Notes: generated by a model not told the origin, from the letters alone. A stretch of DNA of 64,000 nucleotides from Sphingobacterium detergens (GCF_003610355.1 NZ_RAPY01000001.1:992001-1056000); one strand, 5' to 3'; shown: positions 1 through 8,733, counted from the stretch's first letter. Numbers and translations are program-made.

Positions 1-86
1 ACAGCTATTTAAAAATTCTCGATGAAAATGGTGTTTGGGAAAGATCACGTAAATTAGAATTGATCAAGAAAACTCAGATATCGTAG
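1..86 (+). CDS. C-terminal end of an upstream gene (partial)
   Basis: An open frame enters from the left edge (first full codon at base 3) and stops at TAG 84-86, giving 27 residues ending KKTQIS. The next gene starts 2 bases after this stop, so the two are almost certainly co-transcribed. Too little remains to identify a family; the residues are mixed and charged with no membrane segment. The open frame and tight spacing are seen directly; the assignment as a real gene end is inference. Confidence 0.6.
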   Translation, partial: SYLKILDENGVWERSRKLELIKKTQIS

Positions 87-88
87 TT

Positions 89-433
89 ATGGAAAAAGAA
101 AAACAAGATTACATCATAAACCATTACCTACATTTGATGTCTCCAAAAGAAAAGCTTGCATATAAACATGCGCATTCACTTTTAAAGATAGATCAAAATG
201 AGGATATTGACAAAATAAAGAGAGTCTACTTTAGAGCTGGATGGCTAACCAAAGACGAAAATGCTTTAAGTTTATTGAATAATGGCCTAGAGAAATTTAA
301 TGAGGATACGGCAGCGCGTATAATACATGATCATGTTTCACAAATCTTTTTTAATTACTGTCCCAATTGTGGGAAATTGGCCAGGACACCAACAGCAAGA
401 CAATGCCGTTTCTGTTTCCATGATTGGCATTGA
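89..433 (+). CDS. Small zinc-ribbon protein of unknown function
   Basis: This is a 114-residue soluble protein. Residues 1-85 are charged and probably helical; the last 25 residues carry a zinc ribbon, C-P-N-C-G near residue 92 and C-R-F-C near residue 107, with a final H-D-W-H. Four cysteines in two CxxC knuckles normally bind one zinc and serve as a fold or interaction element, so nothing catalytic can be inferred. The gene follows the previous stop by 2 bases and is 27 bases ahead of the phosphoesterase. It is not a recognised named family. Confidence 0.75.
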   Translation: MEKEKQDYIINHYLHLMSPKEKLAYKHAHSLLKIDQNEDIDKIKRVYFRAGWLTKDENALSLLNNGLEKFNEDTAARIIHDHVSQIFFNYCPNCGKLARTPTARQCRFCFHDWH

Positions 434-439
434 ATTTAT

Positions 440-447
440 TAACTTTG
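440..447 (+). promoter_or_regulatory. Bacteroidota -7 element TAACTTTG
   Basis: TAACTTTG is an exact match to the Bacteroidota -7 consensus TAnnTTTG. It lies 13 bases before the phosphoesterase ATG, so a transcript from here would have a very short leader. No convincing TTTG -33 element is seen at the usual spacing. It could give this gene a promoter independent of the gene before it. Confidence 0.4.
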
Positions 448-460
448 ACAAAAGCCAAAA

Positions 461-1207
461 ATGAAAGTCCATATTATCAGTGACCTACATAGAGAGTTTG
501 GATACAACAATATCGATCTGCGTGTAGCTGATGTTCTTATATTGGCCGGAGATACTGATGTAGGTGTAAAAGGAGTCAGCTGGCTCAAATCGCTCTCTTT
601 GGATATACCTATCATTTATGTGCTGGGCAATCATGAATACTATAAGGGGGCTTATCCTAAAACATTACATAAAATTAAAGATGTAGCAAGGAACTCAAAT
701 ATTCACGTATTGGAAAATGAATCTTTGGAAATTGATAAAGTTTGTTTCCACGGCTGCACACTCTGGACTGATTTTTCCTTAAAAGGCAATCCCGCTGTAT
801 ATGGATCGTTGTGCCAAAGTCAAATGAACGATTATAAAAAGATTAGGTTGGGTGACAGCTATGGCAAATTGAGAAGTATAGACACCTTTAGAATACACCA
901 AACTTCAAAGTTATGGCTGGCGGAAAGTCTTAGCCTCAGTGCATCCAAACATAATATTGTTGTAACGCATCATGCGCCAACAATACAATCTTTACCAAAT
1001 AAATATTTAGATGATCCAATCAGCGCCGCATACGCTTCGAATATGGAAGATTTTATAGTAAAGCATCAACCCTCCTATTGGATTCATGGTCATATACATA
1101 CACCTATACAATATAAAATAGGTAACACTAAAATCATATGTAACCCGCATGGGTATATTGATGAGGCCTATAATGGTTTTAATAACAGCCTGATTATTGA
1201 TATATGA
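461..1207 (+). CDS. Calcineurin-like metallophosphoesterase
   Basis: A 248-residue cytoplasmic phosphoesterase with the full dinuclear-metal motif set in order: D-L-H near the start (SDLHREF), GDTD around residue 31, GNHEYY around residue 57, THHAP around residue 169 and HGHIHTP around residue 210. These residues bind two divalent metals and activate water for phosphomonoester or phosphodiester cleavage. The substrate cannot be read from sequence. There is no signal peptide or extra domain. An opposite-strand frame over the 3' part has no coding features. The start is supported by the -7 element just upstream. Confidence 0.92.
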   Translation: MKVHIISDLHREFGYNNIDLRVADVLILAGDTDVGVKGVSWLKSLSLDIPIIYVLGNHEYYKGAYPKTLHKIKDVARNSNIHVLENESLEIDKVCFHGCTLWTDFSLKGNPAVYGSLCQSQMNDYKKIRLGDSYGKLRSIDTFRIHQTSKLWLAESLSLSASKHNIVVTHHAPTIQSLPNKYLDDPISAAYASNMEDFIVKHQPSYWIHGHIHTPIQYKIGNTKIICNPHGYIDEAYNGFNNSLIIDI

Positions 1208-1250
1208 ACTAAAAAGTAACAATACCTATGAAACAAACTCTTTTAAGTTT

Positions 1251-2189
1251 CTATTCCTGATGACCGCTATTTTTGGGAAGTTCAGGTGATTGATCTTTAT
1301 TGTATTCATCTATTTTTTGTGTTGCTGCCATGGAGACAACCAGATCATTTAGCATGGAGCTTGCAGCTGTCGGCGAGTTCGGAAGTAAAACCAAATTGCT
1401 CCTACTATTGGCTCCAATAGCATTCAACGTGTCATAATGCTGAGTAACCACGATTAAAGCTGAAGCCTCCTGAGCGTTGATATTAGCTGCATTGAGCATT
1501 TTCACAGATTCTTCCAATCCTCTTGCAATTTCTCTTCTCTGGTCTGCAATACCTTGTCCTTGAAGCTTTTTAGATTCTGCTTCAGCTTTTGCAACAGCAA
1601 CAATTCGGATTCTTTGGGCTTCGGATTCATATTCTGCAGCAGTTTTTTCACGTTCGGCAGCGTTGATTCTGTTCATAGCGTGTTTTACCTGTTCATCAGG
1701 GTCTATATCTGTCACTAAAGCTTTGATAATATCGTAACCATAACTTTGCATCGCTTCCTGCAATTCACTTTTTACGGCAATGGCAATATCATCTTTTCTT
1801 ACAAAAACATCGTCTAATTTTGTTTTTGGAACTTCAGCACGCACAACATCAAAAACATAAGACGTAATCTGATTTTCAGGATTTTCCAGACGATAATAAG
1901 CATCTCTTACATTCTCTCTGATCACCTGATACTGAACAGAAACTTTCATCTTTATGAAAACATTATCCAATGTTTTGGTGTCGATGATGACATCCAATTG
2001 CTTTATTCTAAGATTCAGACGTTTGGAGATTTGATCAAAAAACGGAATTTTCAAATGCAAACCGGCGTGGCTTACTTTTAAAAATTTACCTAACCTTTCT
2101 ACCACAGCTGCAGATTCTTGTTTTACAGTATAAAAGGAAGCAAATAAGGTAATAAGTCCGAAAAAGATTAGAATTCCTAAATATATCAT
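1251..2189 (-). CDS. SPFH/Band 7 (stomatin/prohibitin-like) membrane protein
   Basis: This 312-residue protein has one N-terminal membrane anchor (about residues 2-22), followed by a Band 7 domain beginning VKQESAAVVERLGKF and a coiled, alanine/glutamate-rich segment around residues 165-235. This order is typical of slipin/QmcA-type proteins, which form large rings on the cytoplasmic membrane and often scaffold or protect FtsH-type proteases. The C-terminal tail ends with a charged, low-complexity stretch. No NfeD partner gene is adjacent, although slipins often have one. The family call is firm; the specific role is not. Confidence 0.9.
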   Translation of the reverse strand: MIYLGILIFFGLITLFASFYTVKQESAAVVERLGKFLKVSHAGLHLKIPFFDQISKRLNLRIKQLDVIIDTKTLDNVFIKMKVSVQYQVIRENVRDAYYRLENPENQITSYVFDVVRAEVPKTKLDDVFVRKDDIAIAVKSELQEAMQSYGYDIIKALVTDIDPDEQVKHAMNRINAAEREKTAAEYESEAQRIRIVAVAKAEAESKKLQGQGIADQRREIARGLEESVKMLNAANINAQEASALIVVTQHYDTLNAIGANSRSNLVLLPNSPTAASSMLNDLVVSMAATQKIDEYNKDQSPELPKNSGHQE

Positions 2190-2340
2190 ATTCTTAAATT
2201 TATTATTGGTGATACACGAATTTACGTCTTTATATTGTCATTCTAGCAGCAATTCCTTTTATTTTATCTTTGTTACTTTTTCAATTTTGTTCAGATTGAC
2301 TGTAAAATGATCTCCAAATGCAATATTCAATCGACAATAA

Positions 2341-2982
2341 TTAATATCGGTTTTTATCAGAAAATTTAAAATCCTGTATTTTGGGTAAAGGTCGTATTAA
2401 AACCCTTTTTTTTCTTACTTTCGGTGCTTCGGCTGAACCTAATTTTTCATCGGATTCGGTTCGAACCCCCGTAATCAGGTTAAATTTTGTTTCCGTGAAT
2501 ATGGTGTTTTCGTCAATATAGCCCTTAGTTGTGTCGCTTGTGAGCTTATCAACATAAATCAATTCAAAATTGCCCTTGTTATATTTGAAGTGGTAAGTAA
2601 TGTTTCCTCCCTTAATTTCACTCCACATTTTTAAAACTCCTTTTTCTATAAAGAAATTCGGAATTTGAAAGCCATTAAATTTGCCATAGTTTTCAGTAGG
2701 AAATTGCGGTTCGATGATCTTATCGGACGATACCGCCAACGTTAGCTTTCCATTAGGCTGAGACAGGAAAACTTGTAATCTCAACGGCCTTGTTTCATCA
2801 ACAGTATCCATTTTCACAGTTATTTTGTCCATTTTACCATCGTGATTTAAGTCCCCCTTTTCTTCTCTAACCTGATAAGTATAATTGTTTTTATTTTTAA
2901 CACTTTGAGAGAATCCACTCATTGGGACTACAATTAAAATGAATATAAGGTAAGGGTAAAAATTTTTATTAATTCTATCCAT
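2341..2982 (-). CDS. Secreted protein of unknown function with a VCBS/FG-GAP-like loop
   Basis: The chosen ATG starts MDRINKNF and gives a signal peptide ending near SGFSQ; a GTG 33 bases further upstream (3015) would only add a polar extension in front of it. The mature part opens with D-L-N-H-D-G-K-M-D, an Asp-rich calcium-loop motif seen in VCBS/FG-GAP repeats and in many exported Bacteroidota proteins. The rest looks beta-rich. The C-terminus is very basic (VRKKRVLIRPLPK). The protein probably acts in the periplasm; no enzyme motif is visible. It has about 214 residues from this start. Confidence 0.75.
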   Translation of the reverse strand: MDRINKNFYPYLIFILIVVPMSGFSQSVKNKNNYTYQVREEKGDLNHDGKMDKITVKMDTVDETRPLRLQVFLSQPNGKLTLAVSSDKIIEPQFPTENYGKFNGFQIPNFFIEKGVLKMWSEIKGGNITYHFKYNKGNFELIYVDKLTSDTTKGYIDENTIFTETKFNLITGVRTESDEKLGSAEAPKVRKKRVLIRPLPKIQDFKFSDKNRY

Positions 2983-3084
2983 CTTGTTTAGTTCTGGCCT
3001 GCTTTTCGAGTTCACCCTAAATCCCGTAAATGCATTTTCTTTTCATTAAATTTTCCCGATGTGCCAAGCGTTTTTTGTGTTTAA

Positions 3085-3723
3085 TCAGTACGCCCCTTCA
3101 AGTTCTTTATAATCTGCATCTCTACCCTGTTGGCGGTAGAGTTCTAAGAGTTTGTTATAAGAGTTAATTCCTCCTGATTTATGTTTGTATACGGCAGATT
3201 TCCAATATTTTTCGGCGTTTTTTAGATCACCAAGCTCATAATAAGCTTCACCCAATATAGCCTTAACATAGACATTGTCCTTATTTTTTAGCAACACTTG
3301 GACTGCCTCGTCATATTGTTTCAATTTTATATAGGCACTTCCTAGCGCGTAAACCTGTGTAGTATCCCCCGCTTCCACCATTGGTTTAAGATAGGTTATC
3401 ACATCGTTGTAAGATCCATCTCTTAGGCTGAAGTTAGCAAGAGTTTCTGTTGCTTTTTTATCCCCCTTCTCCGATGCCAATATGTAATATTTTTTAGCTT
3501 TTTCGGGCTGGTGGGTATTACTGTACAATAATGCTAGTTTGCTAATTGCTTCTACACTACCCTCTTCGATGGCAAGTTGATAATGTTTGATTGCTTCCTC
3601 AGTTTTTCCATCATTATTAAGACGGTCAGCTTTGTCTTCATTAGAACTATTACATGAGGCAAATGCAATTAGTATTGCAATAGAAATTAAGTTCCATATT
3701 CCAAAAATTGTATGCTTATTCAT
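3085..3723 (-). CDS. Lipoprotein with TPR/Sel1-like repeats
   Basis: A 212-residue protein with a lipoprotein signal ending IAFASC-N, so the Cys near residue 24 is probably acylated. The mature part is a solenoid of helical pairs: G-K-T-E-E-A-I-K-H-Y, Q-P-E-K-A-K-K-Y-Y and G-D-L-K-N-A-E-K-Y-W mark successive TPR/Sel1 repeats with the usual small-residue spacing. Such proteins mediate protein-protein contacts at the envelope. The neighbouring gene downstream is also exported, which fits but does not prove a shared role. No partner is identifiable. Confidence 0.85.
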   Translation of the reverse strand: MNKHTIFGIWNLISIAILIAFASCNSSNEDKADRLNNDGKTEEAIKHYQLAIEEGSVEAISKLALLYSNTHQPEKAKKYYILASEKGDKKATETLANFSLRDGSYNDVITYLKPMVEAGDTTQVYALGSAYIKLKQYDEAVQVLLKNKDNVYVKAILGEAYYELGDLKNAEKYWKSAVYKHKSGGINSYNKLLELYRQQGRDADYKELEGAY

Positions 3724-3853
3724 AGCTGTAAATAATATATTGAATTAAAAATAAGGATAAAGGATTTAAATATGTAAAGTTTATTTTTTGTTTACAGCTT
3801 GTAGGCCCTTTTAACTGATTATTGACATAATGTAAATATAACTGAAAATCGAA

Positions 3854-3997
3854 CTACTTAAAACTGTCCATAAATCTCTGTAAATGGTTGTTCATATCGT
3901 ACTTCAATTTCCACATTATTACATCAGCAATAAAATTGCTTAGAATCTGATAATTTGCCGTTTTTCTCCCATTACCCGTTCGCATATTGCCAATCAT
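3854..3997 (-). CDS. Possible small ORF, 47 codons
   Basis: The 339-base gap 3724-4062 holds a minus-strand frame that starts ATG (MIGNMRTG), runs 47 codons and stops at TAG. The same frame is open further upstream into the antisense of the next gene (reading LGYNHDIFLDFL), so either the start is further out or the frame is open by chance. Composition looks protein-like but I recognise no family. The gap also has a 9-base inverted repeat, AGCTGTAAA at 3724-3732 and TTTACAGCT at 3791-3799, flanking the likely promoter of the lipoprotein. Confidence 0.25.
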   Translation of the reverse strand: MIGNMRTGNGRKTANYQILSNFIADVIMWKLKYDMNNHLQRFMDSFK

Positions 3998-4062
3998 AAA
4001 TCCTGAAAGAAATCTAAAAATATATCGTGATTATATCCTAGTTTAGTAAGAAATATAAACCC

Positions 4063-4728
4063 ATGGAAGAAACTAATTTTTACACAGATATTATTGAAAG
4101 CATCAAACTTATTTTTTCCTTCTTGCAAAAAAAATATGGTTTCTCAGATTTTGAAGAACGCCAAATTGCTTATGAAATGCATTATGAGGCTCATAAAGAT
4201 GATATAATGATTGATATTTGGTTTGAAGCAATTGTATCTACCCCAATTTGGGCAAAAATAAACAACTATTACATTGATAATCTCGAGCTTGAAAACGAAA
4301 ATATAAAAAGGTACAATAAAAGATTAGATGAAATATATGACACTATAGAGGAAAATTCTGATACGAAATGTTTTGAAAATAAATTCTCTCAATACTATAA
4401 ATATGGCCAGGAGCTTAACACATTTTATCTGACCGAAATTGCAAACCTACTAAAAAGGTATTCTTCTGTATTAGAAGGTAATTTTGAACTACTGGAAGCT
4501 AATACGCAATTACTTATCGCTGCTAATAAAAAAGAGACCGACGCCCTTCGAATAGAAAAAGGCACTTACACAATTGAGTTTCAATTATTTTCGAAAGATG
4601 ATTACGATATGTATGTAGAATTTGACTCTTTGGAAGACGCAAAAAGATATCTATCAGAAGATGATACTATAAAAGTTTACAGAATATTGGATTGCTATAT
4701 GAATGAAATAAATTGGAATGCAGAGTAG
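4063..4728 (+). CDS. Hypothetical protein, acidic and soluble
   Basis: A 221-residue acidic protein without a signal peptide or membrane segment. The first 150 residues are helix-rich; the last 60 contain a beta-like stretch (YTIEFQLFSKDDYDMYVEFDS) followed by a segment with alternating acidic residues. I do not recognise the family. It stands alone on the plus strand between minus-strand genes, with a 339-base gap in front and a 190-base gap behind. The single long frame with normal codon composition supports a real gene. Confidence 0.7.
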   Translation: MEETNFYTDIIESIKLIFSFLQKKYGFSDFEERQIAYEMHYEAHKDDIMIDIWFEAIVSTPIWAKINNYYIDNLELENENIKRYNKRLDEIYDTIEENSDTKCFENKFSQYYKYGQELNTFYLTEIANLLKRYSSVLEGNFELLEANTQLLIAANKKETDALRIEKGTYTIEFQLFSKDDYDMYVEFDSLEDAKRYLSEDDTIKVYRILDCYMNEINWNAE

Positions 4729-4918
4729 TGAAGCCATTTGATTCAAATGATATGAGTCCAATCTTCTCTAAAGTTTATGGGATAAGATCTTTTTATTCTT
4801 GTTGCTTGTCAACTGGACGATTGTTAAGATAGTCTTTCCATGGAAACCCACTCTAATTAACTAATGTTACAGTTGTCAATTGTACTTTTGTCAGGATGTA
4901 TTCAAATACCTAATGCTA

Positions 4919-5194
4919 CTAGCCCATTCTCATCAACATTGTTTTTAATCTTCTTTCCAGCCCGGTATTTCCAACACAATCTACTGGACGGAGATGATCC
5001 AAAGCTGGTATTTTTCTTTCAGCCCATGCTAATGCCGCATCCCCAACTATTCCTACTATAACATAGACTAAAGACTCGTCAAGAAATCTATTTTTCAATT
5101 CCGTTAATACCGCTAGCTGGGGCATAGACCTATACAGCGTGGAAAATGCAGTCCATTCTTCATCCCCAGGGTAATATTGTTCCAATTTTATCAT
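4919..5194 (-). CDS. Small protein resembling the C-terminal part of MbcA/ParS/Xre-type antitoxins (weak)
   Basis: This 91-residue frame ends with A-L-A-W-A-E-R-K-I-P-A-L-D-H-L-R-P-V-D, then G-L-E-R-R-L-K-T-M-L. The order W...P-A-L-D...P...G...L recalls the toxin-binding domain of the MbcA/ParS/Xre antitoxins, but the helix-turn-helix part is absent and there is no RES-type toxin nearby, so this is only a resemblance. Its base composition is richer in G+C than its surroundings. The ATG overlaps the TGA of a 21-codon frame just upstream, so it may be translationally coupled or the two may be halves of one gene. Confidence 0.55.
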   Translation of the reverse strand: MIKLEQYYPGDEEWTAFSTLYRSMPQLAVLTELKNRFLDESLVYVIVGIVGDAALAWAERKIPALDHLRPVDCVGNTGLERRLKTMLMRMG

Positions 5195-5256
5195 CTTTTA
5201 AAAACGTCTAAATCATCCTTGTATGCTTTCTTGTAAAATTCTAATATCATATTCAT
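5191..5256 (-). other. 21-codon frame coupled to the following small gene
   Basis: A frame starting ATG (MNMILEFYKKAY) runs 21 codons and its TGA overlaps the ATG of the 91-codon gene in the pattern ATGA. It lies between the stop of the lipoprotein gene and that ATG. It could be a leader peptide, or the displaced N-terminus of the next gene after an indel. Neither is proven. Confidence 0.3.
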
Positions 5257-5265
5257 ATATTGCAC

Positions 5266-5862
5266 TTACATTTTTTTAAACTTGCCATTGTTTAGTAAAA
5301 CATATGTTTCTGTTTCAAAAATGGGTTCTTCATTCATCCAATTTGAGCTCGTTATGACTATTTTGTCTTTTTCAACTTGGCTCCTTTTACCAAATGCAGA
5401 TTCTGCTATTTCGTCATAAGCAATTTGAAGTCTATCGATGATTTGGTATTTTTTATTTACTGTAATCAATGTTGTGAAGAGCTCGTGTTCACCGCACTGA
5501 TAGCTAACAACAATGGAAGTAAAATTTTCAGAGAAAGGTATTTTATATTTTAACCTGAAGTCTGTTGCATCGTTACATCCAGGATCAAACTTTATGCGTT
5601 TCAGAAAACCTGTGTCATATACTCCAGATTTTTCAACATTGTCGAAAGTAGTACTGTCGATTATTGGAAGATCTCTTAGAGGAAGCTGTGCCAATAAGTC
5701 TAGATCATAATTGAAAATTTCTTTGCCTTTTTCTATAATAGCGCCATCATCTCCAATACTTTTTGTTATTAGCGGTATTTTTGTAGTTTTCTTTTCCGTT
5801 TTGCTGTCGCAGCCTAAGAAAAAAAATACTGTTATCAACAGTAGTGTAAACAGTTTTTGCAT
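5266..5862 (-). CDS. Lipoprotein of unknown function
   Basis: The start is placed at the ATG giving MQKLFTLLLITVFFFLGC, a lipoprotein signal with its lipobox cysteine 18 residues in. A TTG nine codons further upstream would put a charged extension ahead of the signal and is less likely. The mature part of about 180 residues has no recognised domain; it contains two isolated cysteines (P-G-C-N-D and Q-C-G-E-H) that could pair outside the cytoplasm. It follows the 53-codon small ORF by 19 bases. Confidence 0.75.
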   Translation of the reverse strand: MQKLFTLLLITVFFFLGCDSKTEKKTTKIPLITKSIGDDGAIIEKGKEIFNYDLDLLAQLPLRDLPIIDSTTFDNVEKSGVYDTGFLKRIKFDPGCNDATDFRLKYKIPFSENFTSIVVSYQCGEHELFTTLITVNKKYQIIDRLQIAYDEIAESAFGKRSQVEKDKIVITSSNWMNEEPIFETETYVLLNNGKFKKM

Positions 5863-5881
5863 GCTTATTCTATTTTCAGAT

Positions 5882-6043
5882 CTATTCAATGATTAAACTC
5901 AATTTTCTATTTAAAAACTCCTTTTCTATAAATGCAGAGAGTTCCTCCTCGCTCAAAGTTGGATGGATATCATTACCGAGCCATTTCAACAAATTTCTGT
6001 GAAGAACATATGCTAATAATTTTGTTGTCGATTTGGGCAGCAT
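5882..6043 (-). CDS. Small ORF, 53 codons, unknown
   Basis: The frame starts MLPKSTTKLLAY and ends KLSLIIE before TAG. Upstream of the ATG the frame closes at a TGA eight codons back, so the start is well bounded. The protein would be basic at the N-terminus and amphipathic helical in the second half (L-S-E-E-E-L-S-A-F-I-E-K-E-F). It lies between two exported-protein genes on the same strand with short gaps on both sides, which suggests a real operon member. No family recognised. Confidence 0.45.
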   Translation of the reverse strand: MLPKSTTKLLAYVLHRNLLKWLGNDIHPTLSEEELSAFIEKEFLNRKLSLIIE

Positions 6044-6100
6044 AGCTTCGCCCGATATTCTATATTCTCAGCACAGACTAAAAGTGAATGACATGTATAT

Positions 6101-6928
6101 TTACCAGCATTGTTTATCTGATACAGCATATTCTACACATTGATCAATGGTCTTCAGTTTGCCCCGAACGATTTTATTTTTATAAAGCTTTCTTTCTCTG
6201 CTGTCACTTACACCCGTTATTAAATATTTCCCTGTTTTGTCCCATCCATAGAAAGCCGCTTTATCAAAAAAATCTGGCACGAATATAAATTTACTTTCTT
6301 TTTCAGACCACTTGTAAAATTGGTACATATCATTGTCTCTCATGGAGCTTTCTAGATCCAGAATAAGAAGGTCTTCATATCCATCATTATCCATATCTAT
6401 TATTGTTATAAAATTATAATCTCCATTACGAAAAGTCATTCTTTTTCTACTTACAAACTCATTTTCTTTAAATTCTTTATCCTTATAATAACCATAGGTA
6501 TAATAATATGAACCGCTATTTATTGTTTGCCAATGCTGAAGTTCAATAGTTCCTTCAATACATCTGTAAGCAGACATCGGTAAAAAGCTATTTGTCCCTT
6601 TCTCTATTTCAGCAATTGTATAATTTTTTCCTCTTAACAAATCTTCAGACTTAGCGAGTAGCAATCGAATGTCTATCTTTCTTTCATTAATTTCTAAGGG
6701 AATTGTTACGACATATTTTGACGGAATATGCAATGTAGCAATATATTTTTGCACACCTTGTTTCCTGATAGACTTAGGCTTAGGTATTCGACCATCGATC
6801 ACTGTAGAATCAATTTTAGCTAAATTGATATCTTCATCGTTTGAAATGCTTTTAGACTGATTTCTTGTACAAGAAATCAACAACATGAGTACAAAAACAT
6901 ATGCTATTATTGTAGTTGTCGATTTCAT
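6101..6928 (-). CDS. Lipoprotein with an FG-GAP/VCBS-like Asp loop
   Basis: A 275-residue protein with a lipoprotein signal (VLMLLISC-T, Cys near residue 20). Near residue 175 it has I-D-M-D-N-D-G-Y-E-D-L-L-I, an Asp-rich loop of the FG-GAP/VCBS type that normally binds calcium in beta-propeller-like exported proteins. Only one copy is visible, so this is not a full propeller. The remainder is beta-rich with no catalytic motif. It resembles in design the other exported unknowns of this region. Role unknown, location periplasmic or outer-membrane-anchored. Confidence 0.75.
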   Translation of the reverse strand: MKSTTTIIAYVFVLMLLISCTRNQSKSISNDEDINLAKIDSTVIDGRIPKPKSIRKQGVQKYIATLHIPSKYVVTIPLEINERKIDIRLLLAKSEDLLRGKNYTIAEIEKGTNSFLPMSAYRCIEGTIELQHWQTINSGSYYYTYGYYKDKEFKENEFVSRKRMTFRNGDYNFITIIDMDNDGYEDLLILDLESSMRDNDMYQFYKWSEKESKFIFVPDFFDKAAFYGWDKTGKYLITGVSDSRERKLYKNKIVRGKLKTIDQCVEYAVSDKQCW

Positions 6929-7089
6929 AAACTTGAACTATTAATTTCTATAAGTCAAAAGTATGGAAAAGAAATAGTTACTCGCTACAAAAAGCTATGT
7001 TTTAGTATTGTAAATGTGAAAGACTGTAAGATAGAAATGATCTTATATCTAGCTTATGAATGTTTTTTCTTAAATTGTAAGCTATAAAA

Positions 7090-7914
7090 ATGAAATCCAG
7101 TAAACTAACATATTATGATTACAGAATTCCCTCTCCTCCAGAGTTTGAAACAGTATTCTCTCATTTTTATTTTGCGGAAAATAGGACTGAAATAACAATA
7201 ACCAAAACCCTATTGCCATCTTTCCAAACCATCATGGTTTTTAATTTCGGAGCGTCTGCATTTTTGATTTCCAAGCAAAACACGAAAATCAAGGTTGGAA
7301 AATGTATTGTTTTGGGACCAATTAAGTCCGCATTTGAATATGGTATCCCTCCAAACTCCAGCATACTGGTTCTCAATTTCAAAGATGATTCATTCTACCG
7401 TTTTTTTGGCAAAGCATTTTTATCTAATCATTTGCCGATTCATCCCGATGAAGCAATGGAAGAAAATTGTTTTACTAGTCTATGGGCACAATTGAATAGT
7501 ATAGATGGTGTACAGGAAAAGGTGGCACATATTCTCAATTTCTGCCGGCCCTATCTCAACCTTCAAAATGTAACTTCTAATCTATTAGCTAATTTCAAAT
7601 CGGATACAATAAATCCAATCAAGTCTATTGCAGAAAAAGCGCGGCAAAGTGAAAGAAACATTCAATTGATTCATAAAAAGCACTTTGGTTTCAGCGCCAA
7701 GGAGATCATCCGTTATCATCGTTTCTTTAAAGCGATTGAATTGATTCAACAGATAGATTTTTCCAAAGAAAAGGTAAACTGGTTTGAAATTATCGATAAA
7801 TGCGGCTATTATGATCAAAGCCAGCTTATTCACGACTTTAAACATTTTATTAATCTTTCGCCTAGGAACTACCTAAAGTTCCAGCAGGATATCTGTCAAG
7901 CTACCAGCAAATAG
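7090..7914 (+). CDS. AraC-family transcriptional regulator
   Basis: A 274-residue regulator. Residues 1-150 form a cupin-like effector domain; residues 165-270 are the double helix-turn-helix, with the first helix pair around S-I-A-E-K-A-R-Q-S-E-R-N-I-Q and the second around C-G-Y-Y-D-Q-S-Q-L-I-H-D-F, followed by the family's S-P-R-N-Y motif. It is 76 bases upstream of, and co-directional with, the flavodoxin-fold oxidoreductase that has its own promoter, so regulation of that gene is plausible but not shown. The effector is not readable from sequence. Confidence 0.88.
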   Translation: MKSSKLTYYDYRIPSPPEFETVFSHFYFAENRTEITITKTLLPSFQTIMVFNFGASAFLISKQNTKIKVGKCIVLGPIKSAFEYGIPPNSSILVLNFKDDSFYRFFGKAFLSNHLPIHPDEAMEENCFTSLWAQLNSIDGVQEKVAHILNFCRPYLNLQNVTSNLLANFKSDTINPIKSIAEKARQSERNIQLIHKKHFGFSAKEIIRYHRFFKAIELIQQIDFSKEKVNWFEIIDKCGYYDQSQLIHDFKHFINLSPRNYLKFQQDICQATSK

Positions 7915-7955
7915 CTATTTTCGTTTTCATACAATTTTCCTGATTTGCCCTATTT

Positions 7956-7963
7956 TAAATTTG
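7956..7963 (+). promoter_or_regulatory. Bacteroidota -7 element TAAATTTG
   Basis: An exact TAnnTTTG match 27 bases before the ATG at 7991. Because a transcript would begin about 7 bases further on, in-frame codons at and before 7961 cannot be the translation start, which settles the start of the next gene. Confidence 0.55.
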
Positions 7964-7990
7964 TACTGTTCAATCAAATATAGTAACGCT

Positions 7991-8590
7991 ATGAAACATC
8001 TCATTATTTATGCCCATCCAAATCAGGAAAGTTTGAATGGTCAGTTTAAACAAGCTATTGAAAAAAATCTAGTACAGCAGAAACAGGATGTAATCGTCAG
8101 AGATCTTTACACGCTCGGATTTGATCCTGTGCTGTCTTTGGAAGATATGACAGCACAGCGAAAAGGCATTGTCAATGAACTTATTAAAAAAGAGCAGGAA
8201 TATATTAAGTGGGCGGATATAGTCACCTTTATCTACCCAATCTGGTGGACCGGTATGCCTGCGATTATGAAAGGATACATTGACAGGGTATTTAGTTATG
8301 GATTTGCCTATCGTTATGATCAGGGTATACAAAAAGGACTATTAACTGGAAAACAAGCGATAATTCTCAATACGCATGGAAAATCTAATGAAGAGTATAG
8401 CACTATCGGTATGGATAAGGCATTACTGCTGACATCCGATAAAGGTATCTACACCTATTGTGGATTTCAGGTCACAGCGCATTTCTTTTTTGATAAAGCC
8501 GATCGTGCCACCCCTGAGGTTATTGAAATATGGCTTTCTAAAATCACAGATGTATATACTACAATGAACACTCAGCTTTCTAATTGTTAG
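7991..8590 (+). CDS. NAD(P)H-dependent oxidoreductase, flavodoxin-2 fold (quinone reductase-like)
   Basis: The protein has about 199 residues starting MKHLIIYAHPNQESLN, the FMN/FAD phosphate-binding opening of the flavodoxin-2 (NQO/MdaB/KefF) family. The central block P-I-W-W-T-G-M-P-A-I-M-K-G-Y-I-D-R-V-F is the family signature for the flavin and active-site loop, and L-N-T-H-G-K follows. Members transfer two electrons from NAD(P)H to quinones or other electrophiles, preventing radical formation. Cytoplasmic. The start is fixed by the -7 element; an upstream TTG in frame falls inside the promoter. Confidence 0.9.
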   Translation: MKHLIIYAHPNQESLNGQFKQAIEKNLVQQKQDVIVRDLYTLGFDPVLSLEDMTAQRKGIVNELIKKEQEYIKWADIVTFIYPIWWTGMPAIMKGYIDRVFSYGFAYRYDQGIQKGLLTGKQAIILNTHGKSNEEYSTIGMDKALLLTSDKGIYTYCGFQVTAHFFFDKADRATPEVIEIWLSKITDVYTTMNTQLSNC

Positions 8591-8733
8591 AGCTCATAGT
8601 ATAAGGAAAGTCCTCTAGCTCACTCAATTTTATTATGTCGTTACGATAGTATTAGTGGGATGGAACTATTTCGATTTATACAAAACATCTGTGGTTATTG
8701 ATCATAAGGAATGCGATTAATAAAAGTTTAAAA

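Noticed and set aside
2456..2472. GGTTCGAACCCCC, resembling a tRNA T-loop
   Set aside because: It lies within a coding sequence in good frame, and no acceptor, D or anticodon arms surround it.
4864..5061. A 65-codon plus-strand frame opposite the antitoxin-like gene
   Set aside because: Proline/phenylalanine-rich composition without motif; mostly antisense to a more plausible frame.
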